Positions 28,101-35,818 of a stretch of DNA of 64,000 nt are shown here, piece after piece. A model generated the notes under the pieces. The model was not told the origin of the DNA and ran no database searches. It saw nothing but the letters and a program-made list of their open reading frames with translations. The stretch's first letter is position 1. Each line of letters opens with the position of its first letter. A program made the position numbers and the translations under genes. Source of the DNA: JBGASG01 sp046328035. Lineage in GTDB: Bacteria; Cyanobacteriota; Vampirovibrionia; Obscuribacterales; Obscuribacteraceae. The DNA lies in contig JAXLXI010000003.1 in assembly GCA_046328035.1 (NCBI GenBank), positions 186,001 through 250,000 of the forward strand, read 5' to 3'.

Positions 28101-28713
28101 TCTTGCCATTCCAGGTCTGCCCGCTCTTCTCAGCTTTCCAGCGGTCGACATATTCGCCCTGGCTGTTCTTCTGGCGCTCGAACCATTCACCCTTCGTGCT
28201 GGTGACGCGTCTGAGGCTGTCTCCGTCCCACTCGAGCCGGCGCTCGCGGCCGTCGGCATAATTGATTTTGGTCAGCTTATCGTTGGTGTATTCGAGCGAG
28301 GATCCGTCCTTCTGTGCTTTCACCACCCGTCCGTCAGCCAGGCTGACCGTCAGCACGCCATCCTTCATGGTCAGGTCTTTAACCTGTCCACCGAACTTAT
28401 CCTGGACTTTGCCGGCGGCGTCTTGATACTGCCAGCTGCCGTCCTCGCCTTTCGTCCAGGTGCCGCCATTTTGCCCGGGATGCTTGAACTCTTTCGGTGA
28501 TTCCGCCGATTTGCTGCCGCCGGCTTTGAATGGATTGTCCAGTGAGGCGAAGTACTCCGAAGCAAGTCCGAACATCGCTTTCATCGCGGCTGCCGCATCT
28601 TCCTGCTTGGGAGCGGGAGGGACATCGCCGGGTGCGTTCGCCTGGTCATCACCGGACGGGGGTACTTGGTCGTCCGTTTTCTTGACCTTGTCTTCAACAG
28701 TCTGGTCTGACAT
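25174..28713 (-). CDS. Large repeat protein with cysteine-peptidase-like C-terminal domain
   Basis: 1179 aa from ATG 28713 (GGAG upstream; the frame continues further upstream without coding character). Residues 1-70 are acidic and disordered with no signal peptide. Residues 75-700 are beta-rich repeats with recurring DG(S/T/R) turns and WK/TW pairs, like RHS/MORN-style strand repeats. A helical region follows. Residues 855-1105 look papain/C39-like: Cys860 in PNCNVTD, His1068 in DHCHVVVITG, and Asp/Asn near 1083 in LIDNSHG. The last 60 residues are Asn/Tyr-rich. The architecture suggests a secreted or self-processing effector; this is inference. Confidence 0.72.
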   Translation of the reverse strand: MSDQTVEDKVKKTDDQVPPSGDDQANAPGDVPPAPKQEDAAAAMKAMFGLASEYFASLDNPFKAGGSKSAESPKEFKHPGQNGGTWTKGEDGSWQYQDAAGKVQDKFGGQVKDLTMKDGVLTVSLADGRVVKAQKDGSSLEYTNDKLTKINYADGRERRLEWDGDSLRRVTSTKGEWFERQKNSQGEYVDRWKAEKSGQTWNGKISTDKETGDYSLESTDDKTKGPVTYMRDGAEKTEARDGSYTIKYPSGASESFNKNGTMTGMTGADKVRREFGYETVDGKETLTSVKLTDETGKTNVWKNEKGTWTYNGEPTKFTFNVDSKNKTYSFTDPENDKTTTVTATGKESKFGDGTQVVVGSNGEVKSATKGDVTFEYVRDKNGVTEVRETKNGEPGRTWKKNSEGKWTDGSKVIEGGLTVTDRGEPSFGDKSRQQVFKLDGRSVESVKNADGSTVESSDGRTKITAADGSTREVYSKKDENGRDVIYKEETVRDGKRQTWERQTRPTSDGGVEYTNEWKNTATGEVENRKSVTVSDKGEFSVEYEDGTKYTARTNGTERRENAAQKWNMELENGKPTTINFGDGTSRTYKWKGDTVEQMVVTPPGEKPITWSRVGDKKYKTSSGSTTNGTIEVDSKGKYVFNDFDDKTITTRLPDGKLFSKDTTSGVESEKVGGKVVAMRKDGSEFKLNRDEKGNVNEVQDSKTNTTWKKQADGTWQAAALDDKKPWQKPDDIQRKGDVVVDEKKGTVSFLGADGSLLRHSMTGIEKVSRGTELEKKVVDDKRLTDQEKIRFLENLDRFSKRTDLDDKQKEETLKNIERTLDAADNKDGYFDATERAKLAEQMAWHVANPTLDAQGQRPNCNVTDIRIAMLHQNPADWTRMTADMITKGYFKTADGTQIFPKDKQSFRPSDAEKTFPPADGDRSWLGKISDVTMLDIHWQRRTTDSFGNSVAKNSMTYEEIKPTDADDSGGRIFQYYQSNGQWYRSEQKRAPNVYGKDIMDIYGQITGKDESNRYLINGDQNHKGPGVTSVGSAAELEAALSKGPWPKIIQVQNDVLYKQKNDGKDHCHVVVITGVKDGKALIDNSHGSKWDRLQDGIPIAHLYEATKRQGTAKYEAIDDKTTQGSTTVNNNQIRYQQTVSNNQNGYWQNGVYYTYVNNNNGNYNYNTNNNYNNGWGRRR

Positions 28714-28948
28714 AAAACTCCAACCTGGGCAGCTAGCTGCGCATTTTTCGTGGGGGGAACGATACGGTGGTAATGGCTTGATAATAGGCACTGACGGCGC
28801 TTGGGATAATGTGCGAATGTCTGGAAGTGCACTGCGCAATTGCACAGTCGCAGTCATGTCCGCAGCGCTCCACACTTTGTCCACACGCAGTGCACAACAA
28901 CTCCACAGGTTATGACTAGTCTCTGGCTGTGTCCCTGACGACAGAGTG
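28714..28948. other. Intergenic region upstream of the giant repeat protein
   Basis: This gap separates the minus-strand repeat-protein gene from a small plus-strand gene and should hold both promoters. It contains several TGTGGA/TCCACA words (for example TTGTCCACA at 28877-28885), one mismatch from a DnaA box, but their number and spacing are not convincing. No RNA gene is seen. Confidence 0.3.
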
Positions 28949-29233
28949 ATGCACGTGCAGCAAGCAGAGCCACTGGAAGATCCAAGACGAGCACTGAGGT
29001 TAATTCTCAAACTGTGCAAACGCCGCCACTTGCCGCGCGAGGCCGGGCTCTGGGCCAGTGCGGCTCTCAAACAAGCAAACGGGATTTTTTACCGCATCGG
29101 CGCGCGCGAACGACACGGCGGTGAAGCAACGCCGGTGCATCGCGCATTGCTGTTAGATATCCACACGGAGGCTCTCTCCTGGCTCAAGTACTGCTGGACG
29201 ACTTACGCAGACATCCTGAAAACAAAGGCCTGA
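28949..29233 (+). CDS. Small basic hypothetical protein
   Basis: 94 aa from ATG 28949 (a GTG lies one codon earlier). Codon third positions favour G/C as in neighbouring genes, which supports coding. The protein is rich in Arg and Leu, with predicted helices (RRALRLILKLCKRRHL) and a Trp-containing C-terminal helix. No family is recognised and no clear ribosome binding site is present. The 195 bases that follow hold no gene and probably carry the fabH promoter. Confidence 0.5.
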   Translation: MHVQQAEPLEDPRRALRLILKLCKRRHLPREAGLWASAALKQANGIFYRIGARERHGGEATPVHRALLLDIHTEALSWLKYCWTTYADILKTKA

Positions 29234-29428
29234 CGTTGATTCAGCCGCGTAAAGCAGAAACGAAAAATCTCAACTGTCGAGGAAACGCGCACAGGGCGGA
29301 CAGAGACAAACATTAGCCTAATATAATCGCTATACTGTGAACTGTGAAAATGACGCAGTAGTGCGGAATCGGCTGGTGCTGGATAATTGAAAGCGCCGTC
29401 AACCAGCTTGAGAGCGCGCATCCTGTCG

Positions 29429-30505
29429 ATGAATACCATAGTGAAACCAGCAGAAACGATCAATTCGGTCAATAAGCAAACGCTGTTCGAAGAAGCGCGT
29501 CAGGGGACACGGAAAGTATCGCCTGTCAAAATCACCACGGTGGGAACAGCTGTTCCGCCGCGGCTTCTGACCAACGCCGACCTCGAAAAGATGGTGGAGA
29601 CCACCGACGAATGGATCACCGAGCGCACCGGCATCAAGACGCGTCACGTCGTGGACAAGGGCGTCACCACCTCCGACCTGGGCGCGGAAGCGGCCCGCAA
29701 AGCTTGTGAAAAAGCAGGCATCAAGCCTGCCGACGTCGAACTGATCATTTGCGCCACGATCACGCCGGATATGATTTTGCCGGCAACAGCCTGCCTGATT
29801 CAGTCCAAGATCGGGGCTACGGGCGCCTGGGGCTTTGACCTGTCGATTGCCTGCTCCGGCTTCCTGTACGCCTTGCAGGTGGCTGTCCAGTTTGTCGCCA
29901 ATGGTACCCATAAAAACGTACTGGTCGTTGGCGTCGACATCATGTCCACCATCGTGGATTACACCGATCGCCAGACCTGCATCATCTTCGGTGATGGGGG
30001 TGGAGCGGCGCTTTTGCAGCCATCGCAGGGTATCGACGAAGGTTGCTTTATCGACTTTCTGCATGAAACCGACGGCAACGGCAGCGATGCCCTCTGTATT
30101 CCCGCAGGCGGCAGCCGTCATCCGGCATCTCCTGAAACTCTGGAGAAGCGCATGCACTATGTGCATCAAGAAGGCAAAGCAGTGTTCAAGTTTGCCACCC
30201 TCAAAATGTCCGAGTTGTGCTCTCGCCTGCTCGAGAAAAACAATCTGACCGGCGACGACATTGACCTCTTCGTGCCGCACCAAGCCAATAAGCGCATCAT
30301 TCAAGCAGCGGTGGATCGCATTCAGATTCCCGAAGAGCGAGTCGTGATCAATATCGACGAGTACGGCAACACCACGGCCGGCACAATCCCGCTGGCGTTG
30401 CAGTCGGCTCTCGATCGGAAGATGCTGAGGAAGGGCGATCTGGTCTTGATGGCGTCCATGGGCGCAGGATTTTCTGCCGGAGCCACTCTGCTGCGCTGGG
30501 CATAG
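29429..30505 (+). CDS. fabH: Beta-ketoacyl-ACP synthase III
   Basis: 358 aa from ATG 29429; the frame extends to a TTG at 29387. The thiolase-fold triad is complete: Cys in DLSIACSGF, His in VPHQANKRI, Asn in DEYGNTTAGT. Typical FabH length is about 320-330, so there is an extra N-terminal segment of about 30 residues before KITTVGTAVP. The enzyme condenses acetyl-CoA with malonyl-ACP to begin fatty acid synthesis. No other fab gene is adjacent. Confidence 0.94.
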   Translation: MNTIVKPAETINSVNKQTLFEEARQGTRKVSPVKITTVGTAVPPRLLTNADLEKMVETTDEWITERTGIKTRHVVDKGVTTSDLGAEAARKACEKAGIKPADVELIICATITPDMILPATACLIQSKIGATGAWGFDLSIACSGFLYALQVAVQFVANGTHKNVLVVGVDIMSTIVDYTDRQTCIIFGDGGGAALLQPSQGIDEGCFIDFLHETDGNGSDALCIPAGGSRHPASPETLEKRMHYVHQEGKAVFKFATLKMSELCSRLLEKNNLTGDDIDLFVPHQANKRIIQAAVDRIQIPEERVVINIDEYGNTTAGTIPLALQSALDRKMLRKGDLVLMASMGAGFSAGATLLRWA

Positions 30506-30539
30506 CCCTCTCTGCAATGACGCAGAAGACGGCAAGAAA

Positions 30540-31265
30540 CTAGAACATGCGGGGCGTGTGGCTGAGAGTTTCCTTCAGCGCCTCGTGCGTAAGCAGCAAA
30601 TCGGTAATATCCAGGGTGACGACCAACACCTGGACTTCGCCTTTCTCACTGAAGATTGGATATTTGTCCGTGCGCACCCAACGCTTCTCATTGGTTCCCG
30701 GGGTGAACAGTTCAACAATGCCCAGCTTTGGTCTTCTCGTGTGCACCACTTCCAGGTCGTCCTTGTGATACTTGTCTGCCAGCGCTGGATACAGCTCATA
30801 GGTTGAGCGCCCCTCGATCTCGGTCTTCTTCAACCCGAGATTGTTCGCCGCTGGTTGATTGGCCCGAAGAATGACGTTATTGGCGTCTTTGAGCCAGATC
30901 ATCGCCGGCACGGAGTCGATAATCTTGTCCTGCTCCTGCACCCGCTCCCGCAGCTGAACAACCATGCGCTCCAGGGTCTGCTGCTGATCTTCTGTCGGCG
31001 AAAAATCGGTGCCGGCGGTCGACTCAATCACAGTCGCCACGGTCAGGTTCTCGGCGTTGGCAGTGATGGCGGTGACGGTTGTTTCAAGGGCATCCGCCAG
31101 CTTTTTCAGGACGGTCAAAGATGGATTGCGCGCACCACGCTCGATTTCACTGATGTAGGCGCGATGCAGTCCCGCCCGGGTGCCCAGTTCTTCCAGTGAC
31201 ATGCGTCGGCTCTGGCGCCTGGCGTTGACGACCTTTCCTATTGCCTGTAGGAATTCGACTGACAT
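30540..31265 (-). CDS. XRE-family regulator with PAS domain
   Basis: 241 aa from ATG 31265; a TTG seven codons earlier is possible. Residues 3-65 are a lambda-repressor-type helix-turn-helix (LGTRAGLHRAYISEIERGARNP). A short coiled coil links to a PAS domain (residues 110-225, DSVPAMIWLKDANNVILRAN, ending in VVTLDITD). The PAS part may sense a ligand or redox state. Convergent to fabH with a 34-base gap. The palindrome CACATGTG at 31374-31381, about 110 bases upstream, is a candidate self-operator. Confidence 0.88.
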   Translation of the reverse strand: MSVEFLQAIGKVVNARRQSRRMSLEELGTRAGLHRAYISEIERGARNPSLTVLKKLADALETTVTAITANAENLTVATVIESTAGTDFSPTEDQQQTLERMVVQLRERVQEQDKIIDSVPAMIWLKDANNVILRANQPAANNLGLKKTEIEGRSTYELYPALADKYHKDDLEVVHTRRPKLGIVELFTPGTNEKRWVRTDKYPIFSEKGEVQVLVVTLDITDLLLTHEALKETLSHTPRMF

Positions 31266-31557
31266 TAAGCGGGAACCTGAATTCAAATGGCATCAACTGG
31301 GATATACCCTGTCGGCGACAAATCAAAATCATTTGGGCTCCACACTTTTTCCACACTTCGTCCCCACTTTGGTCACATGTGTCACCTAAAGTAAAAGTAC
31401 CCTAGCAACCCGCAAGGCTGACCTCGCAAGAGGTCCGACCTGCAAAACAACACCGCTACCTCGAACCAATCACATACGCCGGCTTTCCGGGGGGACGCTC
31501 CCGGGGAGCCGCGTAGTGCTTGCGCAGCACCATATTCGGTGCCCGAAACAGTCGTCG
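31266..31557. other. Hairpin-rich intergenic region
   Basis: No gene is seen. It holds a GACCTC/GAGGTC hairpin with a GCAA tetraloop (31420-31435), a 12-bp GC-rich stem (31480-31491 with 31500-31511, two G-U pairs), and two mutually exclusive stems GTGCT/AGCAC (31516-31530) and GCACC/GGTGC (31527-31542). None is followed by a U-run. It could be the 3' region of the frameshifted gene or a structured RNA. Upstream of 31380 is the XRE promoter region. Confidence 0.4.
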
Positions 31558-32369
31558 CTATCGCCACCGGATTGGAGTTGGATCCTTGTCCTTGAGCCCT
31601 TCGTTTGATTCGGCGGGAGAGATGCTGGGAGCGGGCTCTGGAGCCAGCGGCGCTTCCACCGGATATTTGAATTTGGCCAACACTTCCGCGTTGAACGTAG
31701 CCGAGTTGGAGATAGATTTCGCTACATCCTGCGCATCTTTGATTGGTGTAAGCGAGTTGTCGATGTAAGGCTGCCCGTCCACGTATCTGACGGCGACCGG
31801 CTTGGCGCCGTCCTTACCGACCACCAGTCCATTGGCTGCTCCATTCTTTTGAAGAAACAGACTGCCGCCGTCGCCGATGGTTTTGAGCGTCACGTCTGCA
31901 TGCAGCGCGTTAAGGTTTTTCTGGACCTCGCCGGCTAACGCTTTCAATTGCTCAGGGGACATGCTGGCGACCGCCTGTTCCAGAGCCTTCTTGTCTCCTT
32001 TGATGACCGCGTCTTGCAGAGCTTCGGCTTTCTGTTTGTCATCCGCCGAAAAGCCGGCTGCATCCATTTGTTTGTGCAGACTCGCATCGGCTTTCTTTTC
32101 AAAACCAGGCTGTACTGATCGTATTGATCGCCGACTTCGCCTGCGGCGATTTGTGCGTTGACCATTGCCTCAATCGCGTTGGTCGTAGAATTATTCGGCA
32201 TGTGGCCGGTTTGATCGGAGAGGACCCCGAATGGCACTGATGAAGACCAATCCGGCTCGTTGTCTTCGATGGTCTCGGCGCCGGCTTCCTCAACCTCGGC
32301 ACCGGCGGTTCCGGATGCATGATTACCGCCCTTTGCCGCTACAGGTTCGTCTGTGAGCACTTCAGCCAT
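31558..32369 (-). pseudogene. Frameshifted gene for a disordered-plus-helical protein
   Basis: The N-terminal 88 codons (from ATG 32369: MAEVLTDEPVAAKGG) stay in one frame to about 32108. The continuation in another frame (FEKKADASLHKQMDAAGF and on for about 170 residues) ends at 31558. Loss of one base at 32105-32110 explains the break. The joined product would be about 269 aa: an acidic disordered N-terminus, a helical region rich in Ala/Lys, and a beta region (FLQKNGAANGLVVGKDGAKP). It resembles in style the signal-less proteins at 22-29 kb. Family unknown. Confidence 0.65.
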
Positions 32370-32463
32370 AGTAAAACGCCCTCCTGGGGAAAGAGGTCAA
32401 CCGCATCTTGGAGCAAGGTGGAAGAAAACTGTAATCGAGACGCGTGGCAGTTTTGTGACAGAG

Positions 32464-33060
32464 TCAGGCTGGAAAATCGATGAGCAATTGCGCGACTGTG
32501 ATAGTGACTGGCTTTTGAGGTGTCGGGGACGGTTGAACAATCGGCGGGTCCGGGTTCGGCGCGGATTGCGCCGACTTAGAGCGCCCGGGCACCGCATTCG
32601 GTGGCGTCACATCAATCAGCAGGCTGTCGCGAAACCAGAGCCGTCCATGATCGGGTCCGCAACGACGGCAGTAGTGGCTGCGCACTCGTTTAGGCTTGCG
32701 ATATTTACTGAACTCGCGGCCGCAATGTTTGCATTGAGCTTGCCAGCGTCCCTTTGGCATGATGGCATCGGCCGCGCAGGATTTTGGATTGGCACCAAGA
32801 CGAATGGCAGTGGCTTTCCAGAGAGGACCATGCTTCGCATCTGGTCCGGCCAGAGCGTGTGCGATTTCATGGAGAACAGTATCGCGAACGTGCTCGACCG
32901 GATTATTGGCGACATAGACTTCTGAGAGTTCGATGCGGCGTGAATCGTACTTGCACAGTCCCAGAAAGTGCTTATTACGATTCCATTTGAAAAACCAATC
33001 AGCGACGCCGTGCTGTGCCATCAGCCGGCGAATGAGGTCTTCCGCGATTGCCTTTTCCAT
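32464..33060 (-). CDS. SprT-like zinc metalloprotein
   Basis: 198 aa from ATG 33060, chosen for GGAGAGGG about seven bases upstream. The zincin motif HEIAHAL with a following His (KHGPLW) is present, and a zinc ribbon follows: CKHCGREF and YCRRCG. This is the SprT/Spartan-like core seen in bacterial YgjP/SprT proteins. Its substrate is unknown; eukaryotic relatives cut DNA-protein crosslinks. The C-terminal 45 residues are Pro-rich. The frameshifted gene follows on the same strand after 94 bases. Confidence 0.85.
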   Translation of the reverse strand: MEKAIAEDLIRRLMAQHGVADWFFKWNRNKHFLGLCKYDSRRIELSEVYVANNPVEHVRDTVLHEIAHALAGPDAKHGPLWKATAIRLGANPKSCAADAIMPKGRWQAQCKHCGREFSKYRKPKRVRSHYCRRCGPDHGRLWFRDSLLIDVTPPNAVPGRSKSAQSAPNPDPPIVQPSPTPQKPVTITVAQLLIDFPA

Positions 33061-33184
33061 GCCCGCCCTCTCCGCTGGCCATTGTAGCTCACACGTCAAG
33101 CAGGGCAACAAAGCGATTCGACATCGCCCGCGGTGCTATTTTATATCGAATGAATATCCAATAAGTTTACGATCGGTCGACTTA

Positions 33185-34081
33185 TTAGGTCTGTCCGACC
33201 CAATCCGGTTGAGCGACTTTCTTCCATTGGGCGCGGATGCGGTCAAACTCCTCAGAGGTCAGCGGCCCGCGCTCGACGAGTTTGGCGTTTTCTTTCCAGC
33301 GTTCAGGTTTCGTGGTTCCAACGATCGCGGTGTGAACACCAGGGATCATGAGAGTGAAACGCAGTGCCATATCGATCGGTCCGCTTACATCTCCGTTGAT
33401 GAAGTCGTACTGCAGGTCTTTCAGGCGCTCCCAGTAGGGCAGGTGATATTCGTTGTCCGGCTTCGATTTGTACCGCCAGGCGGCGTTGGCGACTGGCCTT
33501 TTGGCGATCACGCCCATGTCGGCCTTTTTCGCCAACGGAATCGTCAGATCGAGCGCTTCCTGGTCGGCGATGCTGACGGAAGTTTGCAGTGTATCGAAAG
33601 CACCACATTCAATGGCATATTTGGCCGCCATGCTATCACCGGAATACCCGATGAAGCGTGTTTTGCCATCCTGCCGGGCGGTCTGCAAAGCTTCGATGAC
33701 GTCGCCCTTGCGCAATTCGCTTTCGTCGCAACTATGAAGTTGGACGAGGTCCAAATAGTCAGTCTTCAATCGCTTGAGACTGGTATCGATCTGTTTGGCG
33801 ATGCTCTCTTTGGACCACTCGGGCTTTTCATATCCGTTCGGATGCCCACATTTCGTGAACAGATAGAAGTCTTGGCGCCGACCGGCAATCGAATTGCCGA
33901 TCATCTCTTCGCTGTTGATGTAGCACTCGGCGGTATCGATGACATTTAATCCGGCATCAAGCGCCGTATTGAGCAACTTGGTGACGATGTCCTGAGCTGC
34001 ACCTTCGAATCCAATTTCTGCACCGCCAAAGCCAAGTGGGCTCACCTGCATGCCGGTCTTGCCAAGTATGCGCTTATCCAT
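33185..34081 (-). CDS. Aldo/keto reductase
   Basis: 298 aa from ATG 34081; a TTG lies six codons upstream. The TIM-barrel family markers are clear: MDKRILGKTGMQVSPLGFG at the start, the catalytic Asp and Tyr in DTAECY, Lys in LFTKCG and His in LVQLHSCD. NADPH-dependent reduction of an aldehyde or ketone is expected. The substrate is not readable. It stands alone between the SprT-like gene and a small hypothetical gene. Confidence 0.92.
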   Translation of the reverse strand: MDKRILGKTGMQVSPLGFGGAEIGFEGAAQDIVTKLLNTALDAGLNVIDTAECYINSEEMIGNSIAGRRQDFYLFTKCGHPNGYEKPEWSKESIAKQIDTSLKRLKTDYLDLVQLHSCDESELRKGDVIEALQTARQDGKTRFIGYSGDSMAAKYAIECGAFDTLQTSVSIADQEALDLTIPLAKKADMGVIAKRPVANAAWRYKSKPDNEYHLPYWERLKDLQYDFINGDVSGPIDMALRFTLMIPGVHTAIVGTTKPERWKENAKLVERGPLTSEEFDRIRAQWKKVAQPDWVGQT

Positions 34082-34177
34082 ATCCGATTTCCCCGCCAAA
34101 ATGGTCAGGGAATCATATACCGGTGCGCCATCAGGGCGAGGATATCTTTGCTAAGTCTGGAGATTAAAAACTACGCG

Positions 34178-34378
34178 TCAGCTGAAGTAGACGCCGACGG
34201 CCCCGGTGACGCGCTTGACCAGGCGCACCGCATCCACCGTCACTTCCTCTCCATAGTCCAGTTCGTCTTGACCGCGCCTCTTCAACGCAGCTATTACTTC
34301 CGATCTCTCCTCATCACTCAGTGTGATGCGTTTGTGGTGATGATCGGCGGCGACTCTCAACAACTCATTTATCGACAT
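34178..34378 (-). CDS. Small hypothetical protein
   Basis: 66 aa from ATG 34378, chosen because GAGGGCGGAC precedes it at normal spacing; the frame remains open to 34411. The N-terminal half is helical and charged (INELLRVAADHHHKRITLSDEERSEVIAALKRR), and the C-terminal half is VTVDAVRLVKRVTGAVGVYF. No family is recognised. The quality of the ribosome binding site is the main support. Confidence 0.55.
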   Translation of the reverse strand: MSINELLRVAADHHHKRITLSDEERSEVIAALKRRGQDELDYGEEVTVDAVRLVKRVTGAVGVYFS

Positions 34379-34519
34379 GTCCGCCCTCACTATCGACATT
34401 ACTAGCTCCAAAACTCGGGTTGATGGTATCCCAGGGGTCCGAACTTAGGGAATGCGTAGGATCACCAGATTGAGGGAATCATACGGTGATTGCCGTGGGC
34501 AGATTACCATACTCGGAGT

Positions 34520-35149
34520 TCAGCGCAGAGCATCCTTAAGGACGGTGCGCGCAGCCAGTTCTTTGCGTATATTGTCGAGCAGTTCCGCCTCGCGGCGCAG
34601 GCGAGCGGCAGTTTCGTCCATCTCCAGCAGCGCTTGCTGCTCTACGGACAAGCCGAGCAAGCTGCCTGCTACCCAGAACGAAAGCTCCAGCGGGTCGGTC
34701 GGAACATCATCGGGATAGTCCATGCACTTGTCGCGCAGCTTTGCAGACAGGCGAACAACGTCTCTCAACATGTTGTCCACTTCCGCCGATAGCCCGGTCA
34801 AAGAATGCTTCGCCTTTTTATCCTCGAATTCTTCGACGCGCCCTACCAGATAAGGGCGGTCATGGGAGGTTTCCAGCACGCGGAAGCGACGGCGACCTAT
34901 AGTAAGTATGTTGGAGCGTCCGTCCGGCAGTTTCTCCACCTGGACCACTTCCGCCCGGCAGCCAACACTGGCGGGGCGGCGCAAAATGGGATTCCAGAGG
35001 AGGACCCCAAAGCAATGGTCGCCCTCCAGAATTGTGGAAAGCATTTGCCGGTATTTCATCTCAAAGATATGCAGCCTCAGGGGCGCATCCGGAAAGAGAA
35101 TGACTTCCGGCAATGGAAAGAGCGGCAACTCGCGCGTTTTTTCGGGCAC
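34520..35149 (-). CDS. LON substrate-binding domain protein
   Basis: 209 aa that comprise only the N-terminal LON domain: ELPLFPLPEVILFPDAPLRLHIFE, then GTVGCRAEV-like VGCRAEVVQVEKLPDGR and RFRVLE. No ATPase or protease part is present, so it is a stand-alone LON-like protein as is common in cyanobacteria and actinobacteria. The C-terminal helical bundle ends the fold. It may bind or deliver unfolded substrates; the role of stand-alone forms is not settled. Confidence 0.9.
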   Translation of the reverse strand: MPEKTRELPLFPLPEVILFPDAPLRLHIFEMKYRQMLSTILEGDHCFGVLLWNPILRRPASVGCRAEVVQVEKLPDGRSNILTIGRRRFRVLETSHDRPYLVGRVEEFEDKKAKHSLTGLSAEVDNMLRDVVRLSAKLRDKCMDYPDDVPTDPLELSFWVAGSLLGLSVEQQALLEMDETAARLRREAELLDNIRKELAARTVLKDALR

Positions 35150-35274
35150 AGAGACACCTTATCTGACTAACTCTATCCTAGCAAAGATGTGAAATTAGTT
35201 GGCTAAGCTCTGATCTTCGTGCAGATGGACGCAGATGACACTACTGATGGTGTCATCTGCGCACCACTTGCCCT

Positions 35275-35760
35275 TCAGTATTCGGAAACGCTAGCCCCGA
35301 TGACTTTAACAGGCACGCCGCCTGAGAATTTAGTCTGCCGAGTCAGTGTTCTAATTTTCGTGCCCTGTCTGGTGCTCATGACCGACATTGGACCAACTAC
35401 TTGCGGTTTATAGTCCATGTCTTGCCAGCGCATCCAGCTGATTTGGTCCAGCAAAGGCAGACTGCCGTTCAATTCGGAATTTCCGTAGAACAACCGTCCC
35501 TGGTAGAGGCGCAACTTATCCACCTGTCCATTTTCTATTTGTCGTTCAAGAGCGCCGCTAATTGTGGTCTGGTGCGGATAGCCAAAGAGCGTCCCACCCA
35601 ACGTTCCCGGGATCACACCTGTCGGCACAGTCACAGGTGTGAGAACCATGGAGTGAGTGCGTACCACGGTACGCGCACCCTTGGCCGGTGTCGCAGATGC
35701 ATCGATGGTAGTGCCTGCTGCCATAGCTACAGCCAGCAAGGCCATGTATAGAGTTTTCAT
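35275..35760 (-). CDS. Secreted hypothetical protein
   Basis: 161 aa from ATG 35760 (GGAG upstream; frame open to 35808). It has a signal peptide (MKTLYMALLAVAMAAGTTIDASA). The mature part is beta-rich with basic patches and a repeated theme of short valine/threonine strands. Its C-terminus KFSGGVPVKVIGASVSEY and the motif RTHSMVLTPVTVP recall the C-terminal end of the Gly-rich neighbour upstream. Together they look like a two-gene exported unit. Family unknown. Confidence 0.75.
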   Translation of the reverse strand: MKTLYMALLAVAMAAGTTIDASATPAKGARTVVRTHSMVLTPVTVPTGVIPGTLGGTLFGYPHQTTISGALERQIENGQVDKLRLYQGRLFYGNSELNGSLPLLDQISWMRWQDMDYKPQVVGPMSVMSTRQGTKIRTLTRQTKFSGGVPVKVIGASVSEY

Positions 35761-35818
35761 CAATTTGACTCCAGTAGGAAGTGGTGGAATGCGATAGCAA
35801 TCCACCACTTCCGGGACC

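Noticed and set aside
26437..28500. Long plus-strand frames opposite the giant repeat protein
   Set aside because: Phe/Val/Ala-rich translations with no motif, produced by the biased codons of the repeat gene.
28850..28915. DnaA-box-like TGTGGA/TCCACA words suggesting an origin
   Set aside because: Only one word is within one mismatch of the consensus, there is no AT-rich unwinding region, and no dnaA or dnaN gene is near.
29399..30535. 378-codon minus-strand frame over fabH
   Set aside because: fabH has all catalytic residues; the opposite frame has none.
31350..31390. Second set of TTTTCCACA-like words upstream of the XRE gene
   Set aside because: Same weak match; the stretch is better explained as a promoter/operator region.
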